Counted from the stretch's first letter, positions 16,109-26,185 are shown. The stretch is DNA of 64,000 nucleotides from Streptomyces sp. NBC_01803 (GCF_035917415.1 NZ_CP109073.1:4758501-4822500), one strand, 5' to 3'. The notes: generated by a model not told the origin, from the sequence alone. Numbers and translations: made by a program.

Positions 16109-16247
16109 GGTCAGTCCCTTCCCCGGGCGGTCGAACGAGGTCGAACGCGATCGAACAACGTGCCCTTATCGTTATCGAACGGTATTACCGGCCGATGACC
16201 TGAGGGTCAAAACCGATGAAAAACAAGACCACTTCCGTCACGCCCGG

Positions 16248-17195
16248 TCACGCCACCCGCGACGAGTCCGCCGCCCGCTGCTCCATCGCCCGCTGATACA
16301 GCCGCCCGGCCCGGTACGACGATCGGACCAGCGGCCCCGACAGCACGCCCGCGAAACCGATCTCCTCGGCCTCCTCCCGCAGCTCCACGAACTCCTCCGG
16401 CTTCACCCACCGCTCCACCGGGTGGTGCCGGGGCGTGGGCCGCAGGTACTGCGTGATGGTGATCAGCTCGCAGCCGGCCTCGTGCAGGTCGCGCAGCGCC
16501 TCGCTGACCTCCTCGCGGGTCTCGCCCAGGCCGAGGATCAGGTTGGACTTGGTGACCAGGCCCTCCTCGCGGGCCAGCGTCAGCACCCGCAGCGACCGGT
16601 CGTACCGGAAGGCCGGGCGGATCCGCTTGAAGATCCGGGGGACGGTCTCCACGTTGTGCGCCAGCACCTCGGGGCGGGCCGAGAAGACCTCCGCGAGCTG
16701 CTCGGGCACCGCGTTGAAGTCGGGGATCAGCAGCTCGACGCCGGTGTCCGGCATCAGGCCGTGGATCTGGCGGACCGTCTCCGCGTACAGCCACGCGCCG
16801 CCGTCCGGGAGGTCGTCGCGCGCCACGCCGGTGATCGTGGCGTACCGCAGCTCCATCTGCCGCACCGACTCCGCGACCCGGCGCGGCTCGTCACGGTCGA
16901 ACGCGGCCGGCTTGCCCGTGTCGATCTGGCAGAAGTCGCAGCGCCGGGTGCACTGCTCACCGCCGATGAGGAACGTGGCCTCCCGGTCCTCCCAGCACTC
17001 GAAGATGTTGGGACAGCCGGCCTCCTGGCAGACGGTGTGCAGGCCCTCCCGCTTCACCAGGCCCTGCAGCGCCTGATACTCCGGGCCCATCTTCGCCCGC
17101 GTCTTGATCCACTCGGGCTTGCGCTCGATCGGGGTCTGACTGTTCCTGGCCTCAAGGCGAAGCATCTTGCGACCGTCGGGTGCGACAGCGGACAC
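16248..17195 (-). CDS. lipA: Lipoyl synthase LipA
   Basis: A radical SAM enzyme that inserts two sulfurs into octanoyl groups on E2 and GcvH proteins. The 315-aa protein has both cluster motifs: [12 protein letters not shown] for the auxiliary 4Fe-4S cluster and CTRRCDFC for the SAM cluster. It also has GLGETREE and the conserved RSSYRAG near the C-terminus. The start is a GTG at 17195. It lies 77 bases after lipB, the enzyme that supplies its octanoylated substrate. The lipoyl domains of the E2 at 26186-27970 are likely targets. Confidence 0.96.
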   Translation of the reverse strand: MSAVAPDGRKMLRLEARNSQTPIERKPEWIKTRAKMGPEYQALQGLVKREGLHTVCQEAGCPNIFECWEDREATFLIGGEQCTRRCDFCQIDTGKPAAFDRDEPRRVAESVRQMELRYATITGVARDDLPDGGAWLYAETVRQIHGLMPDTGVELLIPDFNAVPEQLAEVFSARPEVLAHNVETVPRIFKRIRPAFRYDRSLRVLTLAREEGLVTKSNLILGLGETREEVSEALRDLHEAGCELITITQYLRPTPRHHPVERWVKPEEFVELREEAEEIGFAGVLSGPLVRSSYRAGRLYQRAMEQRAADSSRVA

Positions 17196-17272
17196 GTCCG
17201 GCTCCTACCTGGCACTCACGCCACTTACGATTCCTCGGCGAACTCCAGCGTACGCCTTTGTTTCCTGCCGCT

Positions 17273-18070
17273 TCATCCCGCGCGGGGCAGCGGGACCGCC
17301 GCTCCGAGCACCGCGCCCAGATGCTTCTCGACCACCGGCAGCACCTCGGTGACCGTGACCGTCCGGCCCAGCTCCTGGGAGAGCGAGGTGACGCCCGCGT
17401 CCCTGATCCCGCACGGGACGATGCGGTCGAACCAGGTGTTGTCCGGGTCGCAGTTCAGCGAGAAGCCGTGCATGGTGACGCCCTTGGCCACCCGGATGCC
17501 GATCGCGCACAGCTTGCGGTCCTCGCCGCGCTGCCCGGCGTTCGACGGGGCGTACTCGGGGCCGCTGAGCCGGGGGTCGAACTCCTCGTCGTGCAGCCTG
17601 GGGTCGAAGTCCAGCGACAGGCCGCCCAGCCCGCCGCGCCCCCGCTCCCGGCCGTCGTCCACGGCGTCGCCCAGCACCCACACCCCGCTGCGGCCCTCCA
17701 CCCGGGTCGTCTCCAGGCCGAAGTCGGCGCAGACGCGGATGATCGCGTCCTCCAGCCGCCGCACGTGCGCCACCACGTCGACCGGGCGCGGCAGCTTGAC
17801 GATCGGATAGCCGACGAGCTGCCCCGGGCCGTGCCAGGTGATCTTCCCGCCCCGGTCGACGTCGATGACCGGGGTGCCGTCCAGGGGCCGTTCGCTGTCC
17901 TCGGTCCGCCGCCCGGCCGTGTAGACCGGCTGGTGCTCCAGCAGCAGGCAGGTGTCCGGGATCTCGTCGGCGAACCGGGCGGTGTGGACCCGTCGCTGCT
18001 CCTGCCACGCCGCGTGGTACTCCACGGCCTCCGGGCCGAACCCGAGATGGACAAACCGCAGCTCGCTCAC
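17273..18070 (-). CDS. lipB: Octanoyltransferase LipB
   Basis: Transfers octanoate from acyl carrier protein to lipoyl domains, ahead of LipA. The 265-aa protein has [17 protein letters not shown], then [20 protein letters not shown] with the catalytic lysine, and the catalytic cysteine in VPCGI. A loop at about residues 135-175 ([14 protein letters not shown]) is longer than in E. coli LipB. I chose the GTG at 18070, preceded by AAGGAG; the frame to 18355 is spurious. Confidence 0.94.
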   Translation of the reverse strand: MSELRFVHLGFGPEAVEYHAAWQEQRRVHTARFADEIPDTCLLLEHQPVYTAGRRTEDSERPLDGTPVIDVDRGGKITWHGPGQLVGYPIVKLPRPVDVVAHVRRLEDAIIRVCADFGLETTRVEGRSGVWVLGDAVDDGRERGRGGLGGLSLDFDPRLHDEEFDPRLSGPEYAPSNAGQRGEDRKLCAIGIRVAKGVTMHGFSLNCDPDNTWFDRIVPCGIRDAGVTSLSQELGRTVTVTEVLPVVEKHLGAVLGAAVPLPRAG

Positions 18071-18269
18071 GCGACTGCTCCTTCGTCTCGCACAAACGCT
18101 CTGTTCGAGTGTCGACCCCACTCTAAGCCCGTGGGCCGCCAATCCTCCGGTGCCCCCGACCTCACACATATGGATGAATCCTCCGGCCAAGAGCCGATGA
18201 AACCGGGCAGGACCGTTACATTCGCGCCGTTCCAGCCGCACAGCCGTAAGGCAGGAGACCGCATCGCCG

Positions 18270-19928
18270 ATGTCCACGGAACGACCCGGAGGCCCGGCCT
18301 CCGCCACGCAACCCAGCCCACCGCGTACGCCGAATCGCCAGCTCGCCGCGCTCATCGCCGAGGCCGGTTTCTCCCACGCCGGGCTGGCCAGACGTGTCGA
18401 CCAGCTCGGCCTCGAACACGGCCTCGATCTCCGCTACGACAAGACGTCGGTCACCCGCTGGCTGCGCGGCCAGCGACCGCGCGGCACCACCCCGGCTCTC
18501 ATCGCGGAAGTGTTCACCCGGCGCCTCGGCCGCCGGCTCTCCGCCCAGGACCTCGGCCTTGAGGCGTGCGCCCCGGTCTACGCGGGGCTGGAGTTCGCCG
18601 CCAGCCCGTCCGAGGCGGTGGACATCGTGGCCGGGCTGTGGCGCAAGGACTCCGGCAGCTACGCGGAGCTGCGGAAGATCGCCTTCACCCCGGCCGGGCT
18701 CGTCGTCCCCAGCCGGGACTGGCTCATCGGGCGCCCCGACGAGCGCGTGGCGCGCGGCGACCCCGCCGAGGGCGGCGCCACCCCGGGCGGCGACGGCCCA
18801 CCGGGGCCGGGCCACCCGGCCACCCACTACCCGGCCCACCACGTGCCGCACCACCCCCCGCCCACCCTCCACCCGCCGCGGCCCACCGTGCGCGTGCCTG
18901 AGCAGGCACGTGGCCTCGGCCGCCCGCCCGGTCCGACGGGTCCGCCCGGATCGCCGGGTGGCGCGCGCCCCGGCCCGGTGCCCGCCAGGGCGGGCCAGCT
19001 CGACCGCGTCGAACGCGGCCCCGGCCAGCGCGTCACGGCCAGCGACATCGCCGCGCTCCGCTCGGTCGCCGACCTCTTCCGCACCCTGGACCAGGCGTAT
19101 GGCGGCGGCCACGCCCGCCAGGCGCTGGTGCGGTATCTGGAGCACGAGCTGGAGCCGATGCTGCGCGGCAGCTACGGCGAGCAGACCGGCCGGCGGCTGT
19201 TCTCCGCCGCCGCCGACCTCACCCGGCTCGCCGGGTGGACGGCGTACGACATCGCCGCGCACGGCCTGGCCCAGCGGTATTTCGTGCAGGCGCTGCGGCT
19301 GACCCAGGCGGCCGGTGACCGCAGCTACGGCAGCTATGTGCTGGTCTCGATGAGCAGGCAGGCGGTCTACCTGGGCCACGGCAGGGAGGCCGTGCAGCTC
19401 GCCCGCGTCGCCCAGCAGGGCATGGCGAGCTCGGTCGCGCCCGTCGTCCAGGCCCTGCTGCACGCCGTCGAGGCGCGGGGCCACGGACTGCTGGGGGAGG
19501 TCCGCTCCTGTACCGCGGCGCTCGCCAGGGCCGAGCGCGCCCTGGAGTCGGCGCGGCCCGGCGAGGACGCGCCCACCTGGGCGCGGTTCTTCGACGAGGC
19601 GCAGCTCGCCGACGAGTTCGGGCACTGTCACCGCGATCTCCAGCAGTACCGTGCGGCGGCCCGGCACGCGGAGCGCTCGCTCCAGCTCCGCGGCCCGGCG
19701 CACGCCCGCAGCAGGCTGTTCTGCCGGGTCGTGCTGGCCTGTGCCAGGCTCGGCCTCGGCGACGTGGACCAGGCGTGCGCGCTGGCCGCCGAGGCCGCGC
19801 AGCAGGCCACCGAGATGCGCTCGGTGCGCGCCCACGAGTATCTCCAGGACTTCGAACGGCGCCTGGAGCCGTTCCGCGACGCGGCGGCCGTGCGGGCGTA
19901 CCGGGAGAAGGTCGCCGCGCTCGCGTGA
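18270..19928 (+). CDS. Cytoplasmic TPR regulator with N-terminal HTH-like region
   Basis: A 552-aa protein. Residues about 22-90 contain [20 protein letters not shown] and [18 protein letters not shown], an XRE-like DNA-binding pattern. A linker very rich in Pro, His and Gly spans about 170-250. The C-terminal half is helical TPR-like, with [20 protein letters not shown]. The layout matches Streptomyces regulators of the NsdA type, which affect development and antibiotic production; that link is by architecture only. It is divergent from lipB. ATG 18270 has AGGAG about ten bases upstream. Confidence 0.8.
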   Translation: MSTERPGGPASATQPSPPRTPNRQLAALIAEAGFSHAGLARRVDQLGLEHGLDLRYDKTSVTRWLRGQRPRGTTPALIAEVFTRRLGRRLSAQDLGLEACAPVYAGLEFAASPSEAVDIVAGLWRKDSGSYAELRKIAFTPAGLVVPSRDWLIGRPDERVARGDPAEGGATPGGDGPPGPGHPATHYPAHHVPHHPPPTLHPPRPTVRVPEQARGLGRPPGPTGPPGSPGGARPGPVPARAGQLDRVERGPGQRVTASDIAALRSVADLFRTLDQAYGGGHARQALVRYLEHELEPMLRGSYGEQTGRRLFSAAADLTRLAGWTAYDIAAHGLAQRYFVQALRLTQAAGDRSYGSYVLVSMSRQAVYLGHGREAVQLARVAQQGMASSVAPVVQALLHAVEARGHGLLGEVRSCTAALARAERALESARPGEDAPTWARFFDEAQLADEFGHCHRDLQQYRAAARHAERSLQLRGPAHARSRLFCRVVLACARLGLGDVDQACALAAEAAQQATEMRSVRAHEYLQDFERRLEPFRDAAAVRAYREKVAALA

Positions 19929-19964
19929 CGACCTTCCCCGCCGGCTCCCGGCCGACGCCCCCGG

Positions 19965-21338
19965 CTACCGGGCCGCCGGAACGGCCGCCGCGTCCGGAAC
20001 GGCCGGGGCCGGGTCCGGTGCGGCCGGGTCCGGTCCGGTCGCCGCCGGGCACACCCGCGCGTCGGCCAGCAGCGCCGCCGCCGCGCGCCGGGCCGACGCC
20101 AGGTCACCGGCCGGCCCGGGGGTGTCCCGGTGGTCGCCGCAGATGTAGAGCCCGTCCAGCAGGCGGACCGGCCGGACCCCCGCGTACGGGGGCGGCACGA
20201 CCGGCACCGCGCGCGGGTCGTGGCGCGCGGCCAGCAGCTCCCAGTCGTCGGCCGCCGTGCCGTACATCTCGCTCAACTGGGGCCGGGCCGCCTTGTCCAG
20301 CAGCTCGGTCGGCTCACCGGCCCGCACGCCGAGCACCACCGAGGTGACCAGCGTCCGCCCGGCCGGGGCCCGCGACGGGTCGGCCGCCGAGACCGCCAGG
20401 GTGTGCGAGACGGGTCCGCGCCCGGCGGCGTCCACGATCAACGTGGCTCCCGGCGGCAGCGTGCCCTCGGCGGCGTGGTGCAGGACCGTGACGGGGTGGA
20501 AGGCGGGCACGCGCAGTCCCGGCAGCAGCCGCGCGGCGGCCTCGGCGCCGGTGGCCACGACCACGGCCCGGCAGCGGAACGTGCCGTGCGCCCGCGTCTC
20601 CACGGCCGTCGTGGCCACCGACACGGCCCGCACGCCGGTGCGCACCGAGCCGGGCGGCAGCCCGGCCGCCAGCGACTCGGGCAGCGCGGCGGCGCCACCG
20701 GCCGGCATGCTGAGCCCGCGCCGGGCGAACGCGCGCAGCGCGAGGTCGCCGACATGGCTGGACGTGGCCAACTCGGCGTCGTGGAGCAGCGCGGACAGGA
20801 GGGGGCGCAGGGCCTCCTCGGCTATGCGGCGCGGGATGGGGCGGGCGGCCAGCGCCTCGGCCGCCGTCAGCTCGGGCCTGGCCCGCAGGCGCGCGTCGGG
20901 GCAGCGGCCGAGGCCGGTCAGGTTGGCCCGCAGCCAGCTCTGGTCGGCGGCGAGGGCGAGGGCGCGCGAACGGGAGCCGGCGCCCCCGGCGGCGCGCGCC
21001 TCGTCCCGGTGTCCGGGGTCCTCGCCGATCCGCTGGGTGTGCCGGTCGCCGCGCAGCAGCACGCCGCCCGTCAGGCGCCGCACGGGCAACGGGCGCGGCA
21101 GCCGACGCAGGTCCGGGGAGTCGGGAAGGGGGAGCTGGGCGGCGCGGTCGAGGCGGAAGCCGTCGCGGTGCTCGGTGGCCATCCGGCCGCCGATCCGGTC
21201 CTCGGCCTCCAGAACGGTCACGGTGAGCCCGGCGGTGCTCAGGTGGTGGGCGGCGGCGAGCCCCGCCGGTCCGCCCCCGATGACGACGATGTCGGAATCC
21301 GAATCAGAGGACGCGCGATGCGTCCGGCTGCTGAGCAC
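19965..21338 (-). CDS. FAD-dependent amine-oxidase/desaturase-like flavoprotein
   Basis: A 457-aa oxidoreductase. Residues about 15-55 form the dinucleotide-binding fold with IVVIGGGPAGLAAAHHLS and VLEAEDRIGGRM. The end has the second FAD contact, GLYICGDHRDTPG and a helix. This resembles protoporphyrinogen oxidase or phytoene-desaturase relatives, but the substrate is unknown. The GTG at 21338 has AGGAGG four bases away; the longer frame to 21506 is unlikely. It converges with the TPR regulator, whose stop is 36 bases away. Confidence 0.83.
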   Translation of the reverse strand: MLSSRTHRASSDSDSDIVVIGGGPAGLAAAHHLSTAGLTVTVLEAEDRIGGRMATEHRDGFRLDRAAQLPLPDSPDLRRLPRPLPVRRLTGGVLLRGDRHTQRIGEDPGHRDEARAAGGAGSRSRALALAADQSWLRANLTGLGRCPDARLRARPELTAAEALAARPIPRRIAEEALRPLLSALLHDAELATSSHVGDLALRAFARRGLSMPAGGAAALPESLAAGLPPGSVRTGVRAVSVATTAVETRAHGTFRCRAVVVATGAEAAARLLPGLRVPAFHPVTVLHHAAEGTLPPGATLIVDAAGRGPVSHTLAVSAADPSRAPAGRTLVTSVVLGVRAGEPTELLDKAARPQLSEMYGTAADDWELLAARHDPRAVPVVPPPYAGVRPVRLLDGLYICGDHRDTPGPAGDLASARRAAAALLADARVCPAATGPDPAAPDPAPAVPDAAAVPAAR

Positions 21339-21536
21339 GTGGCCTCCTGGTGAGGTGGTCGGTGCGTCGGAGCGGCGGGATCGTTGGCTAAGGGTTGGCC
21401 TTGAGTGCTGATGCCCACTTGCGGCGGGACAATGCCCGACCGGAGCCGACCTTCTCACGCGGGGCGGAATGCGACAGAGCGCACGGACCCGGGCATGGGC
21501 GCACACACAGGTCGCACTTCGGCGCGCCCGGTGGGC

Positions 21537-22457
21537 TCAGGCGTCGTCGGTGAGCGCCGCCCGCACCGCGTCGTCGACGGTGGGGTGGGCGAAGGTGAAA
21601 CCGGCCGCCAACAGCCGTGCGGGCAGGACCCGTTGGCTGCCCAGCACATCCTGGGAGAACTCCCCGAGCACCAGCCGCAGCACCGGCGCCGGGACGGCGA
21701 AGAACGCCGGCCGGCGCAGCGCGCGGCCCATCAGCCGGGTCACCTCGCGGTTGGTCACGGGCTCGGGACCGGTGAAGTTGACCGGCCCGGACAGATCGCT
21801 CGTGTCGAGGAGAAAACGCAGCGCGGCCAAGTGGTCGTGCAGGGAGATGGCGCTCCAGAACTGCCGGCCGTCGCCGAGCCGCCCGCCGAGCCCGGCCCTG
21901 AAGATCGGGAAGAGCTTGCCCCAGGCGCCGCCGGAACGGGCCACCACCAGACCGGTGCGGATGAACGCCGTCCGCACGCCCGCCCGCCGGGCCGGCTCCG
22001 CCGCCGCCTCCCACTCCCGGGCCAGGTCCGCGAGGAAGCCCTCGCCGGCCGGCGCGTCCTCGTCCACGGCCCGGTCGCCGGTGTCGCCGTAGAAGCCGAT
22101 CGCGCTGCCGGACAGGAACACCCGGGGCGGCTCGGGCTGCGAGGCGAGCGCCGTGGCGAGGGCGGCCGTGCCCAGCACGCGGCTGTCGCGCAGCTCCCGC
22201 TTGTAACGCTCGGTCCAGCGGTGGTCCGCGATGCCCGCGCCCGCCATGTGGACGACCGCGTCGCAGCCCCGGACGGCCGCCGCGGTCAGCTCGCGGTCCT
22301 TGCCGGTCGGATCCCAGCGCGCCTCGTCCGGGGCGCCGGGCGGTCGGCGCACGAGCCGCACGACATCGCGGCCCTCGGCGCGCAGGGCGGCGACGAGCGC
22401 GCCGCCGATGAGGCCGTTGGTTCCAGTGACGGCGACGCGGTGCGGACGAGGCTCCAT
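21537..22457 (-). CDS. TIGR01777-family epimerase-like protein
   Basis: A 306-aa short-chain-reductase-fold protein. It has VAVTGTNGLIGGALVAALRA at the N-terminus, LSGSAIGFYGDTGD in the middle and a C-terminal DUF1731 segment with EFSQDVLGSQRVLPARLLAA. These together define the TIGR01777 (YfcH/SulA) family, whose chemistry is unknown. The ATG at 22457 follows a weak GGATGG. It is likely co-transcribed with the DUF4240 gene just upstream (17 bases). Confidence 0.9.
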   Translation of the reverse strand: MEPRPHRVAVTGTNGLIGGALVAALRAEGRDVVRLVRRPPGAPDEARWDPTGKDRELTAAAVRGCDAVVHMAGAGIADHRWTERYKRELRDSRVLGTAALATALASQPEPPRVFLSGSAIGFYGDTGDRAVDEDAPAGEGFLADLAREWEAAAEPARRAGVRTAFIRTGLVVARSGGAWGKLFPIFRAGLGGRLGDGRQFWSAISLHDHLAALRFLLDTSDLSGPVNFTGPEPVTNREVTRLMGRALRRPAFFAVPAPVLRLVLGEFSQDVLGSQRVLPARLLAAGFTFAHPTVDDAVRAALTDDA

Positions 22458-22474
22458 GACGCCATCCTCGTGGA

Positions 22475-23026
22475 TCAGGACACCGCCCGGTCCGCCGGGG
22501 TCCCCGGCAGCCGGAACCGCGCCCACAGCCGCGGGCAGAGCTCCGCCAGGACGGCCGGGTCCTCGAAGTCGACCGGGTCGCCGTCCGGCTCGGCCGGCGG
22601 CTCGGGCAGGCCGAGAGTGGGCAGCTCGTTCCCGGTGAGCTGCTCGTAGGCGTCGTACGCCGCGTAGCCGAGCTCCTCGGCCTCGCCGTCCGTTCGCGCG
22701 TCGAAGTCCGGGGGCAGCAGGTCGGCGAGCGCGTCCGGCTCGTGCAGCGTGCCCTCGAAGACGGGGCGGCCCTGGCTGATCAGCCAGCACCGGAAGTTCT
22801 CGAACGTGTCGTCACCCGCGCCGTCCAGCAGCACCCAGGCGGCGGCCCACACGTCCCACCGGTAGGCACGGTTGAACCGGGCCTCGAAGTGGCGCGCGAA
22901 GTCGGTGACGGCCTCGGGGTCGAGGGCGGTGAGCCGTTCGACCATGAGGTCGGCGTGCGCGTCGGGATCGCCGCCCGCGGCCTCCCGGGTGCCGTCGACG
23001 ATCTCCCAGAACTCCGTCTCGTCCAT
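22475..23026 (-). CDS. DUF4240 protein
   Basis: A 183-aa acidic cytoplasmic protein. MDETEFWEIVDGTREAAGGD at the start and the YRWDVWAAAWVLLDGAGDDT and FENFRCWLISQGRPVFE segments are typical of DUF4240. Members are often found near toxin-immunity or regulatory genes, but nothing here links this one to a toxin. It ends 17 bases before the epimerase-like gene starts. Confidence 0.85.
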   Translation of the reverse strand: MDETEFWEIVDGTREAAGGDPDAHADLMVERLTALDPEAVTDFARHFEARFNRAYRWDVWAAAWVLLDGAGDDTFENFRCWLISQGRPVFEGTLHEPDALADLLPPDFDARTDGEAEELGYAAYDAYEQLTGNELPTLGLPEPPAEPDGDPVDFEDPAVLAELCPRLWARFRLPGTPADRAVS

Positions 23027-23120
23027 CACGGCAACAGCATCCGCGCTGCGCGGCCCGCTCGCACGCGGAGACGCGCGCCGGAGGGCCGGAGGCCGGAAAA
23101 CCGGACAGAGGATGTCGGGT

Positions 23121-24071
23121 ATGGCTGGCAGGGTCGACGGTGTGAGCACACGAAAAGAGCTGAGCGGAAGGATCGCCCTGGTCGCGGGCGCGACACGGGG
23201 CGCCGGCCGGGCGATGGCGGTCGCCCTCGGCGAGGCCGGGGCGACGGTGTACGTGACGGGCCGGACGACCCGGTCCGTCGTGAGCGAGGTCGGCCGGAGC
23301 ACCGAGACGATCGAGGAGACGGCCGAACTGGTCACGGCGGCGGGCGGCGAGGGCATCGCGGTGCCGACGGACCACCTGGAGCCGGAACAGGTCAGGGCCC
23401 TGACCGAGCGCGTCGACCGCGACCACGGGCGGCTGGACGTGTTGATCAACGACGTATGGGGCGGGGACCACCTGCTGGAGTTCCCGTTCAGCGGCTCGAT
23501 GTGGGAGTACGGCCTGGACAAGGGGCTGCGGATGCTGCGGCTCGGCGTCGAGACGCACATCGTGACCAGCCACTTCGCGCTGCCGCTGCTGGTACGCCGG
23601 CCGGGCGGCCTGGTGATCGAGGTGACGGATGGCACGGCCGAGTCGAACCGGAAGTACCGCGAGCAGTTCTACTACGACCTCGCGAAGACCGCGCCGATCC
23701 GGATGGCGTACGCGCTGGGCGAGGAACTGCGGGAACACGGCTGCACGGCGGTCGCCCTCACGCCGGGCTGGCTTCGGTCGGAGGCGATGCTCGACACGTA
23801 CTTCAAGGTGACGGAGGAGAACTGGCGGGAGGGGATCGCCCAGGACCCGCACTTCGCGATCTCCGAATCCCCGGCCTACGTGGGCCGCGCGGCGGCGGCC
23901 CTGGCCACCGACCCGGAGGTCTCCCGCTGGAACGGCCGCTCCTTGTCGAGCGGCCACCTCGCGAAGGAGTACGGCTTCACGGACACCGACGGCTCCCAAC
24001 CGGACGCCTGGCGCTACCTCGCCGACGCGGCGGCGGAGGGACACACGGTGAACGCGGAGGACTACCGCTGA
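23121..24071 (+). CDS. Short-chain dehydrogenase/reductase
   Basis: A 316-aa SDR enzyme. The cofactor site is GATRGAGRAMAVALGEAG at about residue 20. The catalytic part differs from the classical Y-x3-K: it reads REQFYYDLAKTA, so the Tyr and Lys sit in a YYDLAK context. ATG 23121 has GAGG upstream; GTG 23142 is also possible and would start MSTRKELSGR. It is divergent from the DUF4240 gene. The substrate is unknown. Confidence 0.85.
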   Translation: MAGRVDGVSTRKELSGRIALVAGATRGAGRAMAVALGEAGATVYVTGRTTRSVVSEVGRSTETIEETAELVTAAGGEGIAVPTDHLEPEQVRALTERVDRDHGRLDVLINDVWGGDHLLEFPFSGSMWEYGLDKGLRMLRLGVETHIVTSHFALPLLVRRPGGLVIEVTDGTAESNRKYREQFYYDLAKTAPIRMAYALGEELREHGCTAVALTPGWLRSEAMLDTYFKVTEENWREGIAQDPHFAISESPAYVGRAAAALATDPEVSRWNGRSLSSGHLAKEYGFTDTDGSQPDAWRYLADAAAEGHTVNAEDYR

Positions 24072-24096
24072 CCCCGCCCGCCCGCCCGCCCACCAC

Positions 24097-24219
24097 CCAC
24101 CCACCCACCCTTTCCCGGCCCCGGCCCCGGCCCCGGCCCCGGTCCGCGGTGGTGGCGGGCGGTCCGCGGCCCTCAACTCCCCACCACCGTCACCCCCGGA
24201 AAGGGTGGGGTGGGTGGGC
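24097..24219. repeat. Long imperfect inverted repeat with C-rich and CCGGCC runs
   Basis: A CACCCACCC-type run ending in CCCTTTCC (about 24097-24115) can pair with GGAAAGGGTGGGG and GTGGGTGGG (about 24198-24219). Between them lie four to five CGGCCC units and other simple repeats. The element lies between the converging SDR and WYL genes, so it may end transcription. The C-rich strand might also form unusual structures. Confidence 0.4.
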
Positions 24220-24229
24220 GAAAGCCGCG

Positions 24230-25198
24230 TCAGCGGTACCGCGCCGCCATCCCCTCCGCCGCCGCGGCCAGGCGTGCGCGCAGGGGCGGCGGGGAGAGGA
24301 CTTCCGCCTCGGGGCCCAGGGCCAGGAGCTGGGTGTACGCCACGTCCACGGATTCCACCGCCAGCGTCACCGTCACCCACCCCGACTCGTCCGGCGGGGA
24401 GGCCGTCGTCAGGGCCTCCTCGGCCGCCGCGCGGTCCGTCACGTGGCGCAGGGCGCGGGTGCCCGCCAGGGTCAGGCGGAGGTGGACCTCCGCGTGCAGG
24501 ATCGAGCGGGCGAACGCCGCCGCGTGGTCGGCCCAGAAGGCCGGGAGGTCGAACGTCTCGTCGCGGTCGAAGCGGGTTCCGTCCGTGCCGGCCGTCTGGA
24601 AGCGCCCCACCCGGTAGACCCGGTGTTCGTTCGCCGTCCGCGCCGCCAGATACCAGGTGCCCGCCTTCAGGACCAGCCCGTACGGCTCCAGTCGGCGTTC
24701 CACCGTCGTGCCGTCCCCGCGCCGGTAGCGGACGCGCAGGAGCAGGTCGTCCCACACCGCCTCGGCGATCACGGGCAGCAGGTCCGGCGTCTCCGGCGGC
24801 TGCCACCACCCCGGCGCGTCCAGGTGGAAGCGCTGCGCCGCGCTCTCGTGGGCGTCCCGCAGCTCGGGAACGAGCGCGGCGGAGACCTTCAGGCGGGCCG
24901 CCGAGGCCGCGTCCGCCAGGCCCATGTCGCGCAGTGCGGACGGCACACCGGAAAGGAACAGGGCCTCGGCCTCGCTCCGGCCCAGGCCGGTCAGCCGGGT
25001 GCGGTAGCCGCCGATCAGCCGGTAGCCGCCGGTCCGGCCGCGGTCCGCGTAGACCGGGATGCCGGCTTCGGAGAGGGCGAGGACGTCGCGCGCGACCGTC
25101 CGTTCCGTGACTTCGAGCTCCGCCGCCAGCTCGGCGGCCGTCATCGTCCGCCTCGTCTGCAACAGCAGCACCATCTTGATCAGCCGGGCAGCGCGCAT
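24230..25198 (-). CDS. WYL-domain transcriptional regulator
   Basis: A 322-aa DeoR/YafY-type regulator. Residues about 1-60 form a winged HTH (TMTAAELAAELEVTERTVAR). Residues about 140-220 are the WYL domain, with YGLVLKAGTWYLAARTANEH. A WCX-like C-terminal part follows. ATG 25198 directly follows AT-rich DNA without a strong ribosome site. WYL domains bind ligands or nucleic acid and often act in stress or defence control; no defence genes lie here. Confidence 0.88.
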   Translation of the reverse strand: MRAARLIKMVLLLQTRRTMTAAELAAELEVTERTVARDVLALSEAGIPVYADRGRTGGYRLIGGYRTRLTGLGRSEAEALFLSGVPSALRDMGLADAASAARLKVSAALVPELRDAHESAAQRFHLDAPGWWQPPETPDLLPVIAEAVWDDLLLRVRYRRGDGTTVERRLEPYGLVLKAGTWYLAARTANEHRVYRVGRFQTAGTDGTRFDRDETFDLPAFWADHAAAFARSILHAEVHLRLTLAGTRALRHVTDRAAAEEALTTASPPDESGWVTVTLAVESVDVAYTQLLALGPEAEVLSPPPLRARLAAAAEGMAARYR

Positions 25199-25283
25199 GC
25201 CTTCATGATTACTACGATAGGAGCACCCGTTGAGGGCCGGGTCCCGTCGTTGGCGCGACATTCGGGACCCGGGCCTCGGGTGG

Positions 25284-25326
25284 GAACCGCGCCGCAGGGC
25301 AGGACAGGGGCTGTGCGGCGCGGTTC
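25284..25326. terminator. Perfect 13-bp inverted repeat
   Basis: Arms 25284-25296 and 25314-25326 (GAACCGCGCCGCA and its complement) enclose 17 bases. The element lies between the GntR stop and the WYL start, and could end the GntR transcript 122 bases past its stop. Confidence 0.45.
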
Positions 25327-25351
25327 ACTTACGTCTGAGACTGTAAGCCCC

Positions 25352-25368
25352 TGATCGATGATCGATCA
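25352..25368. promoter_or_regulatory. Perfect 17-base palindrome upstream of the WYL gene
   Basis: TGATCGAT, one central G, then ATCGATCA. It lies about 155 bases upstream of the WYL regulator and 80 bases past the GntR stop. The symmetry and AT content suggest a protein-binding site, but the protein is not known. Confidence 0.4.
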
Positions 25369-25447
25369 AAGCCTCGGACGGAGAAAATCGCCGAACCGCG
25401 AAAGTTGGCATCGGGTGCCAGGGCATATCGGGCTATAACCCCGGAGA

Positions 25448-26071
25448 TCAGGCACTTGGTGCACAGTTCAGCACGTGCGCCTTCACCAGCTCGCCGATTC
25501 GCGGGTCGTGTCGCGTGAAGGCGTCGATCAGCTCTTGGTGCTCTTCCGCGTACGACCGCTGTCGGGTGCCGAGCCAGCGGATCGACAGCGACGTCCAGAC
25601 CTCGATGCCCAGCGACTCCCAGGTGTGCAGCAGCACGCTGTTCCCGGACGCCTTCACCAGCTCGCGGTGGAAGGCGACCGTGTGCCCGACCTGGCCCTCC
25701 GCGTCGCCGCTCCGGTCGGCCTCCTGGAGCGCCGCGACCTCCGGCTCCAGCGCGGAGACGTCCTTGGCCAGCCTGTCGGCGGCCAGCTCGGCGGCGATCT
25801 GCTCCAGACCCGCCCGCACGGGGTAGATCTCCTCCAGATCGGCGGCGGTCAGCGCCCGGACCCGGACGCCCTTGTTCGGCACCGACTCGATCAGCCGCAG
25901 CGCCTCCAGCTCGCGCAGCGCCTCGCGCACCGGCGTCTGGCTGACCTTGAGCTCCGCCGCGATACGGCGCTCGACGATCCGCTCGCCGGGCTGCCAGCGC
26001 CCGCTGACGATGCCCTCCACGATGTGCTCGCGGATCTGCTGACGCAGTGAGTGGATGACGGGTGTGTTCAT
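25448..26071 (-). CDS. GntR-family regulator (FCD subgroup)
   Basis: A 207-aa regulator. The winged HTH at residues about 10-75 has ERIVERRIAAELKVSQTPVR. The helical FCD effector domain follows, with its metal-site residues in VAFHRELVKASGN and a late EEHQELIDAF. FCD regulators usually sense organic acids. The position just downstream of the E2 gene suggests a link to pyruvate or 2-oxoglutarate metabolism, by context only. An AGGAGG-rich leader precedes ATG 26071. Confidence 0.9.
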   Translation of the reverse strand: MNTPVIHSLRQQIREHIVEGIVSGRWQPGERIVERRIAAELKVSQTPVREALRELEALRLIESVPNKGVRVRALTAADLEEIYPVRAGLEQIAAELAADRLAKDVSALEPEVAALQEADRSGDAEGQVGHTVAFHRELVKASGNSVLLHTWESLGIEVWTSLSIRWLGTRQRSYAEEHQELIDAFTRHDPRIGELVKAHVLNCAPSA

Positions 26072-26111
26072 CGCACCCTCACCCTCCTGTCTGATGGTGG
26101 CGACAGGCCGA

Positions 26112-26142
26112 CGCCCCGCCCGGAAGGGGTCCGGGCGGGGCG
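26112..26142 (-). terminator. 12-bp hairpin downstream of the E2 gene
   Basis: CGCCCCGCCCGG (26112-26123) and its exact complement (26131-26142) form a strong stem 44 bases past the E2 stop. The short space before the GntR start suggests separate transcripts. Confidence 0.7.
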
Positions 26143-26185
26143 CACGGCCGGTTTCGGGATGCGCTGCTCCTCGGGACGGCGCGGC

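Noticed and set aside
22475..23026. DUF4240 as an immunity or antitoxin protein
   Set aside because: No toxin-like partner is adjacent; the neighbours are an epimerase-like protein and an SDR.
24230..25198. WYL regulator as a sign of a defence island
   Set aside because: No nuclease, helicase, retron, CBASS or restriction gene occurs in the window.
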